Positions 24,559 through 34,941 of a stretch of DNA of 64,000 nucleotides are shown piece by piece. The stretch lies in assembly GCA_021495925.1 (NCBI GenBank), contig JAKEKT010000011.1:186001-250000 (forward strand). Direction: 5' to 3'. The stretch is from Diplodia intermedia. Lineage: Eukaryota; Ascomycota; Dothideomycetes; Botryosphaeriales; Botryosphaeriaceae. Position 1 is the stretch's first letter. The number at the start of each line of letters is the position of its first letter. The position numbers and the translations under genes are program-made. The notes under the pieces were generated by a model, which was given only the letters and a program-made list of their open reading frames with translations, had not been told where the DNA came from and made no database searches.

Positions 24559-26644
24559 TCAAGCGTATCTAAGCTTTTTCCCCGACGCCTTTGGTGGCGT
24601 TGTCTTCCAAGACACCTCGACACCCTGGGCACGAGCCCATTCGATGGCGTCCGGAGAGATACTGGTGCACCAGTCCACATTCAGGTATTCCAAGCCCTTG
24701 CGTGCCCGCTCCCCGTCGGGTCCACCACCGTCCGAGGGGGCTCGGTCTCGAAGTTCTTTGATGAGCATCTTGATGCCTACACCGGTTATCTTGCAGCTGG
24801 GAATGCTAAGACGTTTGAGATTGCGGTGGTTTTCTGTTTCCACAGTTAGCATCAGGGCGACCGAAGGTGCCATTCAACGGGTGGGGGGAAAGTACCGATG
24901 ATTACTTGCGCGAATACAACTTCATCATGGAACTCGGCTTGCACAAGAGTCAAGTCCTCGGCGCTGTGAAGGCGAGGGACTCTAGCCAGGATGTTGACGG
25001 TTTCCCCTGACTCGCTCGAGGGACAGCGTTCTAGCGAAAACTTGCGGAGAGACCTGTTGTCAAGGTGGTACAGGGCTTCACCATCAACGAGTTTGTAAGA
25101 GGTCTCTTGGGTGATTTCGCTGTCGAACTTGTGTAGAAGGGTGTAGATAAAACGCCGAGTATTGTCGCGTTCAGCACCCTCGTTGATGTAATTGAGCTCT
25201 TCGATCGATGGTAGATCGATCTCTACCATCCTTTGCATGGAAAGAGTGCTGCTCCACCCCCAACTGGCCGTTAAGGTAAGATATTTGACGGACTTGGGTA
25301 GGCGAGGCTGCCATGCGAAGAAGGTGTTGGTCAGATGCAGGGTTTCGAGGTGTTGGAGGCGGCTAAAGTTTGCGTCAACGGCAAGTCCCATGTGGTATTT
25401 CCAGCCGGTCAGGACTAGTGATCTAATGTTTGGTATACGATCAACGAGTTGATGCTATGGAATATGTAAGTGAGAAGTCTCTTGGCTGGTGTGCGAGTGG
25501 GAAACCTACTATAGAGAGGACGTGAACACCAATCTCTTGGACACTACCAGCACCCAGGGAGAGACTCTGGAGATTGTGGAAGTCGGTGTCCCACGTTGCA
25601 TCCCTCCGAGCCTCGACATTTTCAAATTCGGCGGTGACTAGCGTGAGTCGTCCCTTCAGGATCTGGGTGACTGAGTCCAAGGTGACGGCAGCAAACTTGC
25701 CAAGCTTGAGGGATCGGAGGCCGGTGCAGTAAGCAATGGGGTCTTTGATTGAGGAGCCAGATAGTTCCGAGCCCAGGAACTCGAGCGCTTGGAGTTTACG
25801 GCACGCCTTGACGAGTTTCATCACCATTTCCGGGTCTCTCATCCGATTGAATTTGGCGGTATGCAGGAGAAAGCCGCCGGTCCTCTTGTCTTTGGAGCGA
25901 TAGATGCAGTTGCGGACGAAGGACTGTGGCACAAGCCTCCGGGCGAGGGATAGATCAAGCTCTGACCACAGCACCGGCTGATGTGACAGGAAGTCTCTCC
26001 AGTGCTTGGACACGCGGAGGCAAGTTCTAGCGTGTGTTAATAAAATGAGAGTGCGGTGATGGCTAGGAACATACACTCGCTGCTTGAAGTTCAAGTGCTC
26101 CATGACCAAATCCATGATCTCAGCAGGGAGCACGACGATGGGGTCTTGGGATTTTGGCGTGGTCAGCCGCCGGGTCAATTCGTCGCGTTTCGCTTGCATC
26201 AACTAGATGTATCAGCACCTCGAAGCAAGATGGGCGAAGCAGCACGTACGCGAATCTTCTCCGGATCCCCGGATGAGCAGCGACGCAGGCCTAGCTTGTA
26301 GACTTCAACGGCCATTTCGGTTTTCTCTTGCAGCTGCAGGACCTGGCCCATGCGAAGATAACCCCGGGCATCTTCGGTAGCGTGCTTGGTCATTTTCCTG
26401 CTCAAAGAGAGGGCGGAATTCATGTCGGCTAGCTTGATGTGGCAGGCGACAGCCATATCGAGGAACCTGATGTCGCCGGAGGTAGACGCGCTGAAGGCCT
26501 ATGGACTGGGTTCAACACGATTCACGATGGAGCAGACGCGACACTGACATCGGTAAATGCTTTGAGGGCGCGCTCATAGTTCCGCTGGCCGTAGAATGCC
26601 TTGCCGAGCTCGAGAAGCTCCGCGGCAGACCGAGTGTGCGGCAT
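24559..26644 (-). CDS. DIA2: TPR/F-box/LRR protein, Dia2/Pof3-like
   Basis: Six exons (26644-26549, 26498-26250, 26202-26075, 26026-25510, 25454-24896, 24833-24559) give 607 aa. Order of domains: N-terminal TPR-like helices (LLELGKAFYGQRNYERALKAFTD, RFLDMAVACHIKLADMNSAL, ARGYLRMGQVLQLQEKTEMAVEVYKLGL), an F-box near residues 130-170 (VVLPAEIMDLVMEHLNFKQRV ... CLRVSKHWRDFLS), then leucine-rich repeats to the end (LRSLKLGKF, LQSLSLGAG, LETLHLTN, LKRLSIPSC, LEYLNVDWC). TPR + F-box + LRR is the architecture of yeast Dia2 and fission yeast Pof3, SCF ubiquitin-ligase receptors that disassemble replisomes (CMG) and keep genome stability. Orthology is inferred from architecture, not from alignment. 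Confidence 0.8.
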
Positions 26645-26860
26645 GGCGGGAGACTGGGGGTCATGGACACGCTCTAAGCGAGAGCGAGACGCGGTGAGGA
26701 TGGGGAGACGCGTCGTGGTTGATCGCGCCGTAAGTGTGGGGCGTAGGGCTGAGCTTAGGCCATCACTGTCTGTCGGCGACACAAACCCCGACCAGAGCTC
26801 CAAGCTTTTGCGACCCTCCCACCACCACCCTCCCAGCCCGACCACCCGCCGCCCGCCACC

Positions 26861-28639
26861 ATGAGCAGCATCGACGACCTCTTCAAGAAGCCACACCTCC
26901 CCAGCAACAAGCGCAAGCTCGAGCCCATCACCGATCCCGACCAGGTCTACAAGTCCGCAAAGCTACAATCCAATGGCGACGCCAAGGGCAAGGCCCGCGC
27001 TACCGTAGAAGACGCCGAGGACGGTGACGAGGCAGAGGCTGGCCCGGCGCCACCGCCAGAAGATGACGAGGAAGAACAGGACTTCGGCGATGAGGACGAC
27101 GAGGGACGCTTCTTTGGCGGTGGCATGGACAAGACAACGGCATCGGCCATGAACTACGTCGACCGCGCAGACGAGGAACCCTTCGTGCCCGAAACCATTG
27201 ACAAGCCCTGGCTACGGAAGCTGGCGCTCAACTTTGAGAAGAGGATATCCAAGAATGCCGAGCTGCGCGCCAAGTTCGAAGCCGATCCCCCGAAGTTCAT
27301 GGCCTCAGAAGCCGACCTGGACGCCGATATCAAGTCGCTGAGCGTACTGTCCGAACACCCACATCTATACGGGGAATTTGCGAAGTTGGGCTGCGCGGGT
27401 AGTCTGGTGGGCTTGCTGGCCCATGAGAACACCGATATCGCCATCGATGCTATTGAGATCATCTCCGAATTGACGGACGAGGACGTGCAGGCTGAGCAGG
27501 AACAGTGGGACGCGCTTGTGGATGCTATGCTGGAAGCAGACTTGCTCAGCCTGATGACCTCGAATCTTGAGCGTCTCGACGAGAGCAACGAGACAGACAG
27601 GAGCGGCGTCTACCACTCGCTAAGCATCGTGGAGAACCTAGCGTCCAGCACCACAATTGCCGAAACCATGGGCAAGGAAGAGGCTCTCATCAAGTGGCTT
27701 ATCTCTCGTGCCCAGAGAAGAGAATCCCCCGTCTCTCAGAACAAGCAGTATGCTGCCGAAGACCTCGCCATCTTAGTCCAGACCTCCGTTCCGAACCGCC
27801 TGTCTCTCACCTCTTTTGATGGCGTGGATACCCTCCTCCAGCTACTCGCCTTCTACCGCAAGCGCGACCCTCCGAAAGACTCGGACGAGGAAGAATTTGC
27901 GGAAAACTTGTTCGACTGCTTAACCTGTCTTGTCGACGAAGCCGATGGCAAGGCCAAGTTTGTCGAGGCAGAAGGAATTGAGCTCTGCCTGATTATGCTT
28001 CGCGATAGCAAGTTCGCCAAGCCGCGAGCATTACGCTTGTTAGACCACGCCTTAGGCGGACCACCGACCGGCGCTGCGGCCGTCTGTGAGCGCCTTGTCG
28101 AAGCAGCTGGACTCAAGACCATCTTCGGCATGTTCGGGAAGAAGCAAGACAGCGCAAACACAGAACATCTGATAGGTATCCTGGCCTCCTTGCTTCGCAG
28201 CCTACCCGGAGACAGCGCGGGCCGGATACGAACCTTGGCCAAATTTGTCGAGAAGGACTACGAGAAGATCGCGCGTCTTGTCCAGCTCCGCCGCGAGTAC
28301 TCTTCTCGTGTAGCTGCGGTGGAGCAGCAAATCAAGCGTGAGCAGGCAGAGCTCAAGCCCGAAGTGCGTGCGGAACTGGCCGACGAATGGTTCCTGCGCC
28401 GCGTCGATGGAGGACTGTTCTGCTTGCAAACCATCGATGTAAACCTAGCGTGGTTGGTGGCTGAGGACGGCGGCGCTAGAAAACGGATTGTCGAGCTTCT
28501 GGCCGATCGGGACGAGAGCTTGAAGGAAGTGAAGGCGACACTAAAGGAGCAGATGGAAGGCATCACTGGCGACAAGTTGAGTGAAGGCGAGCTGATGCTC
28601 AAGGATATGCTGAGTATCCTGATTGGATATTTAGAATAG
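26861..28639 (+). CDS. CTNNBL1: Beta-catenin-like protein 1 (CTNNBL1) homologue
   Basis: A single uninterrupted frame of 592 aa, unusual among the intron-rich neighbours. The N-terminus has a short basic region (SNKRKLEPITD) that may act as nuclear localisation signal, an acidic linker (about residues 48-85) and then the hallmark DKPWLRKLALNFEKRISKNAELRAKFE and KFMASEADLDADIKSLSVLSEHPHLYGEFAKLG followed by helical armadillo-like repeats (LVGLLAHENTDIAIDAIEIISELTDED, GVYHSLSIVENLASS, EGIELCLIMLRD, ALRLLDHALGG). In animals CTNNBL1 binds CDC5L/PRP31 nuclear localisation signals and is part of the Prp19-CDC5L splicing complex. It shares a 216-bp divergent promoter with the Dia2-like gene. Length matches the family (about 560-600). 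Confidence 0.93.
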   Translation: MSSIDDLFKKPHLPSNKRKLEPITDPDQVYKSAKLQSNGDAKGKARATVEDAEDGDEAEAGPAPPPEDDEEEQDFGDEDDEGRFFGGGMDKTTASAMNYVDRADEEPFVPETIDKPWLRKLALNFEKRISKNAELRAKFEADPPKFMASEADLDADIKSLSVLSEHPHLYGEFAKLGCAGSLVGLLAHENTDIAIDAIEIISELTDEDVQAEQEQWDALVDAMLEADLLSLMTSNLERLDESNETDRSGVYHSLSIVENLASSTTIAETMGKEEALIKWLISRAQRRESPVSQNKQYAAEDLAILVQTSVPNRLSLTSFDGVDTLLQLLAFYRKRDPPKDSDEEEFAENLFDCLTCLVDEADGKAKFVEAEGIELCLIMLRDSKFAKPRALRLLDHALGGPPTGAAAVCERLVEAAGLKTIFGMFGKKQDSANTEHLIGILASLLRSLPGDSAGRIRTLAKFVEKDYEKIARLVQLRREYSSRVAAVEQQIKREQAELKPEVRAELADEWFLRRVDGGLFCLQTIDVNLAWLVAEDGGARKRIVELLADRDESLKEVKATLKEQMEGITGDKLSEGELMLKDMLSILIGYLE

Positions 28640-29317
28640 CCGAGGGTTGACAGCAGTCATTTGGAGGCTTCGGGAAAGTAATCTAGGGGGACGGGGAAGA
28701 TGGCCCTTCTTCGTAGTGTACATACATAGTGCATAGTGTGGCGCCTCGTTGCTATTTGGAGTAACTAACATACCTATCTGTACCGTAATTCCAGCGTCTA
28801 TTTGCAGCCGTTGCAACATCGCACTTTCTTTCGTCACTACAGGTTCATATCCGAACTCGTTGGAAACGTTGAGCTGACGGCATCAGGCTTCGTGTTATAG
28901 CACCAAACAGACCGATATGCACTTCTGGAACGGATCGCATCATATTGGGTTCGCGGCTCCGACATCAGCATGCACTGGGGCTTGTGCGGGGGATGTTCAT
29001 CGCCCGGAACCTCGGGTATTTCGCATTCGACTCATACTTCATCAAACCCCCACCTTCAGGTCGGGCCTCGAAAAAGTAGGTACATCAGTGGTGGCCGGTT
29101 GGATCACAAGGTATGATTAAGTTTCCGAATATCACGCTATAGACCTCAAGGCGCAAAAGATGAACGCTGGTTCAGCAACAAAAGGACCCGAGGGATCGTC
29201 CAAGACAACAGATGACCCCGGGGAGGAGCCGTTGAATAACGATTGACTCCCAACTATCTATAGGACATTCTCTCTTCGCATCAGCCAACAGAAATCAAAT
29301 CAAATCCACAAATCAGC
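28640..29317. other. Spacer between CTNNBL1 and aldoxime dehydratase genes
   Basis: Holds the 3' end of the CTNNBL1 transcript and presumably the promoter of the dehydratase gene. No open frame with motifs and no known regulatory site recognised. Confidence 0.5.
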
Positions 29318-30457
29318 ATGAGCTGCCCAGCCCATCGCAAGTATCCGCTACGACAACCAAAGAACTACAAGCCTCCAGTTCCCCGCTGGCAGCTTCAACT
29401 TCCCCCCGGAACCGACCGCGTGTACACCATCTATGTCGGCGTCCAGCAGCATGCATCCGACGCCCTGACCCAAGCCGCCGCATCAAAGGTCAAAGAAACC
29501 ATCACCCGCTGGATAACCACCAGTGCCGCCCATGAGACCTTCACCTTCGTCGAAGGTGATGACGAGCCTCGCTCCGAGGTCTGGGTATGCTACTACACCG
29601 ACCGCGCCGCTTACGAGCAAAGCGCGCATACTCTCTCCCTTCCCACTCTCCACGCTTCCCTCTCATCCAGCGCCGGCGATGGTGGTGCCAACAACGTCGG
29701 CCTCTGGTGCGAGCGTTTCTCCACCGCGGCCTCGCGCCTCGAGACAAACTACTCCGGCCTCGACTACCTCCCAGGCCTCGCCCAGATCCGAGGCACGGCT
29801 GCCGTCGAGCACACCTACTCGGCATACTGGGGCGCCGCGAGGGACCGCATCCCGGACTCGGCGCACGACTTGTTTTCTCGTTCCCCTGATGATGATGATG
29901 ATGATGATGATGGCCAGCAGCAGCAGCAGCAGCAGCAGACGACGGCGCCTCCATCGATTGTTCCTACGGGCCGCGGACAGCGGCTGCGCGGGACGAACTA
30001 CGAGAACATGGTGCACATCCGCTCCGGCCAGTTTTGGGAGGGCTGCGAAGAGGAGGAGATGGAGGCGTACGAGTCGCTGCTCGAGCCGGCGCTGATGACG
30101 GGGCTGCGGTACCTCTGGGCGAATCCGGTCGATACCGGGACGGTTGGGCTGAGGTTTGTGCGGAATGCGCGTGGTGGCGACGGGGAGGGGTGTGCGAGGA
30201 GGAGGAAGGAGACGTGCGCGGCTGGCTTCTTTCGGAGCCTGGGGGATCTGGAGAGCTGGGCCGAGAGGCATCCGTCGCACAAGGCGATATATTTGGGCGC
30301 CATCAAGCATGCGAAGACCTTCGGGCCGGAGAGAAAGATGAGAACTTGGCATGAGGTGTCCGTGCTGAAGGCTGGCGAAGCACGGTTCGAGTACATCAAC
30401 TGTACGCCAAAGACTGGGGTGATTCGGTTTGTACGTCTGGATGCGGAAGACTTGTAG
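29318..30457 (+). CDS. oxd: Haem-containing aldoxime dehydratase
   Basis: One exon, 379 aa, a little longer than the family's roughly 350-370. These b-type haem enzymes dehydrate aldoximes (for example phenylacetaldoxime) to nitriles. Family landmarks seen: CPAHRKYPLRQPKNYKPPVPRW at the N-terminus, VYTIYVGVQ, EVWVCYYTDRAAYEQ, EHTYSAYWGAARDRIPDS with Arg175/Arg177, ENMVHIRSGQFW with Ser236, ERHPSHKAIYLGAIKH with His318/His321 in the proximal haem-ligand motif, and RTWHEVSVL with catalytic-type His345, then FEYINCTPKTG. All expected active-site motifs are intact. Residues about 191-207 carry an Asp8-x-Gln8 insertion encoded by GAT and CAG microsatellites, in a loop between the Arg and Ser motifs. 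No nitrilase or nitrile hydratase gene is in this window. Confidence 0.88.
   Translation: MSCPAHRKYPLRQPKNYKPPVPRWQLQLPPGTDRVYTIYVGVQQHASDALTQAAASKVKETITRWITTSAAHETFTFVEGDDEPRSEVWVCYYTDRAAYEQSAHTLSLPTLHASLSSSAGDGGANNVGLWCERFSTAASRLETNYSGLDYLPGLAQIRGTAAVEHTYSAYWGAARDRIPDSAHDLFSRSPDDDDDDDDGQQQQQQQQTTAPPSIVPTGRGQRLRGTNYENMVHIRSGQFWEGCEEEEMEAYESLLEPALMTGLRYLWANPVDTGTVGLRFVRNARGGDGEGCARRRKETCAAGFFRSLGDLESWAERHPSHKAIYLGAIKHAKTFGPERKMRTWHEVSVLKAGEARFEYINCTPKTGVIRFVRLDAEDL
29888..29937 (+). repeat. Coding (GAT)n and (CAG)n microsatellites
   Basis: About eight GAT units (29888-29912) are followed, after a GGC codon, by about eight CAG units (29915-29937). They encode an Asp run and a Gln run inside the aldoxime dehydratase and are likely length-polymorphic. 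Confidence 0.95.
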
Positions 30458-30974
30458 CCAGCAGGGCAGACACGGTGTCTTCGTTACCGACATGAGGTGT
30501 CTATGCCGTACATTCCAATGGAAACTGTACTCATACCTCATAGGCTTGCACGACGGCGTGGTGCAGTGGGTATCGTCGGCCGTTCCTGTGTTATGATTGA
30601 TTGGGGATTTCCGATTGTTGAGATACATGAAAGGATATCACGTTTCCTGATAGGGCCTTCATCCCAACCGTTACCAGCGCGAGTGAATGGAACAGCCAAA
30701 GATGCACTCCTGGAGACGCAAGCCTCTAAGGGGGATGACAGGACGTGCCATTGTCCAAAATGCCGTGTGATTTTGAGCAACCGAGACACTGCTGTCTTAG
30801 CCACCATCATGATCGGGAATCAGCTTGGCTCAATTGGCAAAGTCCTGCGTAGGGTCCTTGGGATTACGCTTGCGGCTCCAGGGCGATGCAATTTGAACCA
30901 GCTTCTCACTCCCGGTCCGTTACCTAGTCAGGCCACCCCTACCCATCCCTCAAGGCCTCCTCCTTTTCCACGTC
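30458..30974. other. Gap between convergent genes
   Basis: 3' flank of the dehydratase gene; frames on either strand lack motifs. Confidence 0.45.
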
Positions 30975-31403
30975 CTATGCGACACTGCCTTCGCGTCTCC
31001 GCTTGTTCGGCCGTTCAACATCTCTCGATAGTTCTCCTGCAGTCTCCGCCGAGCCCGCAGATGAGAAATGACCCGGTCGCTTCAAACTCCATTCGGTGTT
31101 CGCTAAGCGTCGGTGGCCCGGCGAGGTGCTATTGGCCGGCGTCCACTTTGCTGCTGCGGAGGAAGGGGTGGGAGAGGAAGAATAAGAATAAGATGGTGAA
31201 GGCGCGTGTGGGCTCTGCGCAGCGTTGTTGAGCGGTTGCTGTTGTTGCCGCTCCTGCATCAAACGGCTGTAGTAATCCGCGTGCTCGTCGATGCGCTGGT
31301 TGATGGCGGTTGCCTCGTCCGCTGGCAGTAAACGCTGGTAGTACGCTGTGTTCTTTTCGATGCGCTGGGTTTCGGATGGCAGTTGAGTCGTAAAGGGCTG
31401 CAT
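30975..31403 (-). CDS. Hypothetical protein, possibly a terminal exon
   Basis: An open frame of 142 aa beginning MQPFTTQLPSETQRIEKNTAYYQRLLPADEATAINQRIDEHADYYSRLMQERQQQ. The first 60 residues look like an amphipathic, partly coiled helix; the rest is Ser/Pro-rich, ending in a basic KRRREGSVA that may be a nuclear signal. The frame stays open upstream of the Met with a Ser/Pro/Thr-rich stretch back to about 31480, so this may be the last exon of a longer gene. I do not recognise the family. Confidence 0.35.
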   Translation of the reverse strand: MQPFTTQLPSETQRIEKNTAYYQRLLPADEATAINQRIDEHADYYSRLMQERQQQQPLNNAAQSPHAPSPSYSYSSSPTPSSAAAKWTPANSTSPGHRRLANTEWSLKRPGHFSSAGSAETAGELSRDVERPNKRRREGSVA

Positions 31404-31716
31404 TGCGGAGCTTGACGTCCTCGATGGGTTGGGTTGGGTTGAAGAGATCGAGGGTAGCGGTTTCCCGGGAAGGTTTTTTTTTTGGACCTTGAAAGTTCAA
31501 TCTGGGAAGGATAACTGGGCACTATCTGATTGCTGCTGAATGAATACGACAGATATTGACCATTTATAGAGGAGCTGTTAGTCAGAAGTGTTGCGGTCAG
31601 CAACCCGCATTTCCAAGTTTGCACCACCGGAAACGAACATGACATTCGGGTGAAAGTGAAAGGCTCGCAAGCTAGTGTTGGTTTGCTCCCGCAATGCATA
31701 CACAACTCTTCATCAT

Positions 31717-32033
31717 TCACTTCGATTTCCACAGTATGCTCATGGCGTACCAGCCAATCACTAAACGTAATTCAAGAGAGAAGAACTGGATGGACATCTC
31801 CAATCCTACTTCGCAACTATTGGCCACCAATTGAAATCCCTGCAATGAAAGCCTCCAAGCTTCGTTGCTGCAGCCCAATAGTTAGCCTAACCAAGACTCA
31901 CCTTGCCGTTCATGCTCCCCTTGATATCCCCTCTCTCTTTCGCCACCGATTTCCCAGCCGCACCCTGACCCAAATCCCACTTGTTCTTCTGCCCAGACGC
32001 CTCATCGCCACCAGCAAGACCAACGTTGCCCAT
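31717..32033 (-). CDS. Possible small two-exon gene or downstream exons of the proline-rich gene
   Basis: Directly after the TAG at 32037 the same frame continues with ATG at 32033 for 44 codons to a strong GTGAGT donor at 31901, then a 62-nt intron containing CTAAC and a CAG acceptor, then 41 codons to TGA (exons 32033-31902 and 31839-31717; 84 aa). The first exon is Gly/Lys-rich and polar, like disordered coding sequence. It is either a separate small gene or the continuation of the gene at 32037-33472 past its stop. No family recognised. Confidence 0.25.
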
Positions 32034-32036
32034 GTC

Positions 32037-33472
32037 CTACTGCCCACTGCCAACAGCTCCACCACCACCACACTCCTGCCAATGGTCTGCAGCGCCCATC
32101 CTCGACCGGTCGTTGCCAAGGTCGACCCCATCCTCCACCTGCACCTCGTTCGCAAACCTCACACACTTCGGCTGCTGCACCGCCCCGCTGTCCCTCCGCG
32201 AATCCTTTCTGCCGCCCGACGACCGACTCGCCTCGGCCCTCTCCCTTTCTTTCCTGCACCACTCCATAAACCTGATGTACTCCGGGCTCTCCGATGATGA
32301 CGTCGTATGCTGTTGCTGTTGCTCCGCCGCCGCCGCCGCCGCCGCCGTCGTCTTCTTCCTGCCCTCGCCAATGGCACCGACGGCGTGGCTCGGGGTGCGC
32401 CTGACGTGCGGCAGGCGCGGCGACGAGGGAGGGAGGAGGGAATCCGAGTGCCAGCGGTCGATCACGGCATCGGTGCAGGCGAGGGAGGGGAGGCTCGGGT
32501 CGTTGGGGTCGGTGAGGTCGACGGTGGCGAGGAGGAAGGAGGGGAGGGGGTGATAGTCGTTGTTGTTGTTAGCTCCGTTGTTGTCTGCGCTGGACGCGGT
32601 GGCGGTGTTCGGCGTAGTTGGCGCGGCGTCGGCGGTCTTTTTGCTGTTGTTGTTCTCGTCCGAGGCGGTCGGCGTAGTCGTCCGAGATGCTGGGACCGGA
32701 GGTGCCATGCTGTTCGTCTTGACGGCGGGGGAGAGGTGTTCGTTCGGCGGATGGCGGTACAGCTGCGATCGAAGCGCGTTATCTATCTTCTTTGCCCATG
32801 GGGAGGAGTAAGAGGAAGAAGAGGGTGGGAATGACGCGGCTTGGTCGGTGAGCGGAGCCCGTTTAGTCATACCCAATTGAAGTTCCGACTCGCTCTGCTG
32901 CGCCGTGGAGGCGACGCCGTCTCCAGTGGACCGCTCTTCCTTCTCAGCCTGCTCGAGCCGCTCTTGCTCCAGCTCGTAGGACACGCGATCCCCCTCTGTC
33001 CATTCGTCACGATAGTACGGGCGAATCGTGTCGCAGAAGGGAAACTCGGGCGATGTCAACCGCGGAGGCGGCGTTTTGGACATTTGCGGCTGCGATGGAG
33101 GCGACGGGGCAACCAACGGCGGGGTATTGTACATGGGCGACGGCGGCAAAGGCGATGTAGGCGCGAATGGCGGCATAATGTACATCTGCGACTGCGCCAG
33201 AGGAGACGGCGGCCCAAATGTGGACGCGGTGAACATTTGCGACAGAGGCGAAGGAGTGTAGGGGAGCATCGGAGCTCCGTAAATTGGCGCGCCGGGGACA
33301 AAGTCTTGCGCCATTGGAGAGAGCGAAGAGCGAGAATTCTGTTGCTGGCGCATGTGAGAATAGCCATCTAGACGTTTTGGCGAGAATCAGTGGCTCCTTG
33401 GGAAGCGGTTGAGAAGTGATGCTTTTAGTTACCTCGGCGCTGGCGACGCGTGTCGGGCCGGCTGGAGTGCAT
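32037..33472 (-). CDS. Proline-rich low-complexity protein
   Basis: Two exons (33472-33433 and 33367-32037) give 456 aa. The short first exon (MHSSRPDTRRQRR) is joined by a canonical intron to DGYSHMRQQQNSRS. Residues about 38-110 are a degenerate repeat of 16-18 residues with the theme PSPLxQxQMYxxPPFAP. A helical charged patch follows (WTEGDRVSYELEQERLEQAEKEERS), then Ser/Thr/Asn-rich linkers with runs of Asn, Ala8 and Gln5. A short conserved-looking segment, SPEYIRFMEWCRKERERAE, lies near residue 385, and KCVRFANEVQVEDG near 415 resembles an SQ/RVxF-type docking patch. It is probably a disordered regulatory protein. I do not recognise the family. Confidence 0.6.
32325..32350 (-). repeat. 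Coding GCC/GCG trinucleotide run (poly-Ala)
   Basis: A run of about eight Ala codons next to a short Gln run within the proline-rich protein gene. Confidence 0.85.
33045..33265 (-). repeat. Degenerate tandem repeat of about 50-57 nt
   Basis: Four imperfect units encode variants of PSPLxQxQMYxxPPxAP in the proline-rich protein. Unit boundaries are approximate. Confidence 0.6.
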
Positions 33473-34390
33473 AGCAACGGGTATCCGTTCCTGACCAAGT
33501 GGGAAACAGTCTGGAGTTGCAAGTCTGTGGTCGGCGCAGAAAGCGAAACAGAGTGAGGGAGAGGTCGGCGATGTTTTGTGTAGGAGAGATGGTCCGCTGG
33601 ACCATGGCTATGAGCGCGCCTAGGAAGAGTGAATGCGGAAGTTCGGGACGGCGGGTGTTATTCGAGATGTTTGATTGAAGGTGCCCCGTGTGTTTATGGC
33701 GGGCGGCGGTGGGTTGCGCGTTTGAAGCACTTTCAGGAACATGCAAGCCGGCAGCCTGCATGTCGACAGCCTCCAACATCCCGGTAAGCAACCGCCGGCG
33801 GACGGGCGGCCGAGACTCCACGGCCATATCTATAGTCTGAACTGAGAGCCGCGACGGTCCAAAGGTTTGAACGATATGCTGCCAAGATGTTCCTGAGGAT
33901 GGCCATATTCCCAACGCGGACTGGTGCGCTCCGTCCGCACGGTCCCTTGGATCAGCCACCACTTCCTTGGCGCTCTGACATCAGACACAGCTGTTTGAGC
34001 CTCATTCAGACTGCCTGGAAAGAGCATCGTCCTCGGAGACTCGGGACCGACAAAGCGTTCGATTGCGGCGAAGACAAGGCGAAACTGCCATTTTTTCTAC
34101 ACCTTGCAACGAACTTAAACACATGTTTTGAACGCTTGGATACAAAATTATATTTTCCTCAACATGAAGCCCACAAAGGCTTCGTGCCATTCATACTTCA
34201 CTATCTTTCAATGCATTCAGATCCTGAGCGTAGTCTCACTCAATCTGGTGGATTTGGTATACCCCAACGCCGGTGCTTGGAACGGAAATTGTCCGCCGCT
34301 TTAAATCATTCCATAGGATTTCAGACAAACGTCACGTTAAGGAAGGAAAAAGAAGAAAAAGAAAACGAGCAAAATGGCGAAAGAGGGCAT
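33473..34390. other. Spacer upstream of the proline-rich gene
   Basis: Promoter side of the proline-rich gene and 3' side of the membrane-protein gene. No motif-bearing frame seen. Confidence 0.45.
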
Positions 34391-34941
34391 TTAAACCTTG
34401 GCAGGACCAAGAGCTTTGCCCCTCTTGGGCAGAGTCCAGGGCTTTTCGCAGACGATCTGATCAGGGAGTCAGCATTGCCCCTGGATGGAAGACTGATGGC
34501 TGTAGAACATACCTCGCCCTCGCTGTAAGCCCAAAAGTATACAATCATGCCAATAATGTAGTACAGGCCGGCATTTGTGCCCTGGTACAGCAGGAGAGAT
34601 GTCAAGGCGCTCAACGGGTAGATGATCAACCGCATGGGAATCGAGCGATGGAAGCCCGAGCCGGCGATGAAGCTGAGCGGCCATTCGTAGCACACTCCAA
34701 TCAGGCCGAGGATGAGGTTGATTATCTGGAGCGCGGGGACAGGTTTGACTGCGCCATCCAGATTCTTGGTGAGGAAGTCCCAGAAAATCTTGGGCCAGAA
34801 GAAGCCCTCGATCGCGGCGGCGCACTGGTCTGGGCCATGTCAGCAGGAGCTTGTTGGGGGAGTGGTGATGGCGCGAGACGTACAGGCGGCGGCAGTAAGG
34901 ACGATAAGGCGGGCCCAGTGGTTTTTGATTAGCTTGCCCAT
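34391..34941 (-). CDS. Small four-helix integral membrane protein (fungal DUF7727-like)
   Basis: Three exons (34941-34884, 34829-34513, 34456-34391) give 146 aa. It begins MGKLIKNHWARLIVLTAAAYQCAAAIEGFFWPKIFWDFLT, with helix 1 near residues 10-30; further hydrophobic segments are ALQIINLILGLIGVCYEWPLSF, IPMRLIIYPLSALTSLLLY and GLYYIIGMIVYFWAYSEGE. The C-terminus is short and basic (KRGKALGPAKV). I recognise this as a conserved protein of ascomycetes with no known function; the DUF number is from memory and unverified. Each splice junction is canonical. Confidence 0.8.
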
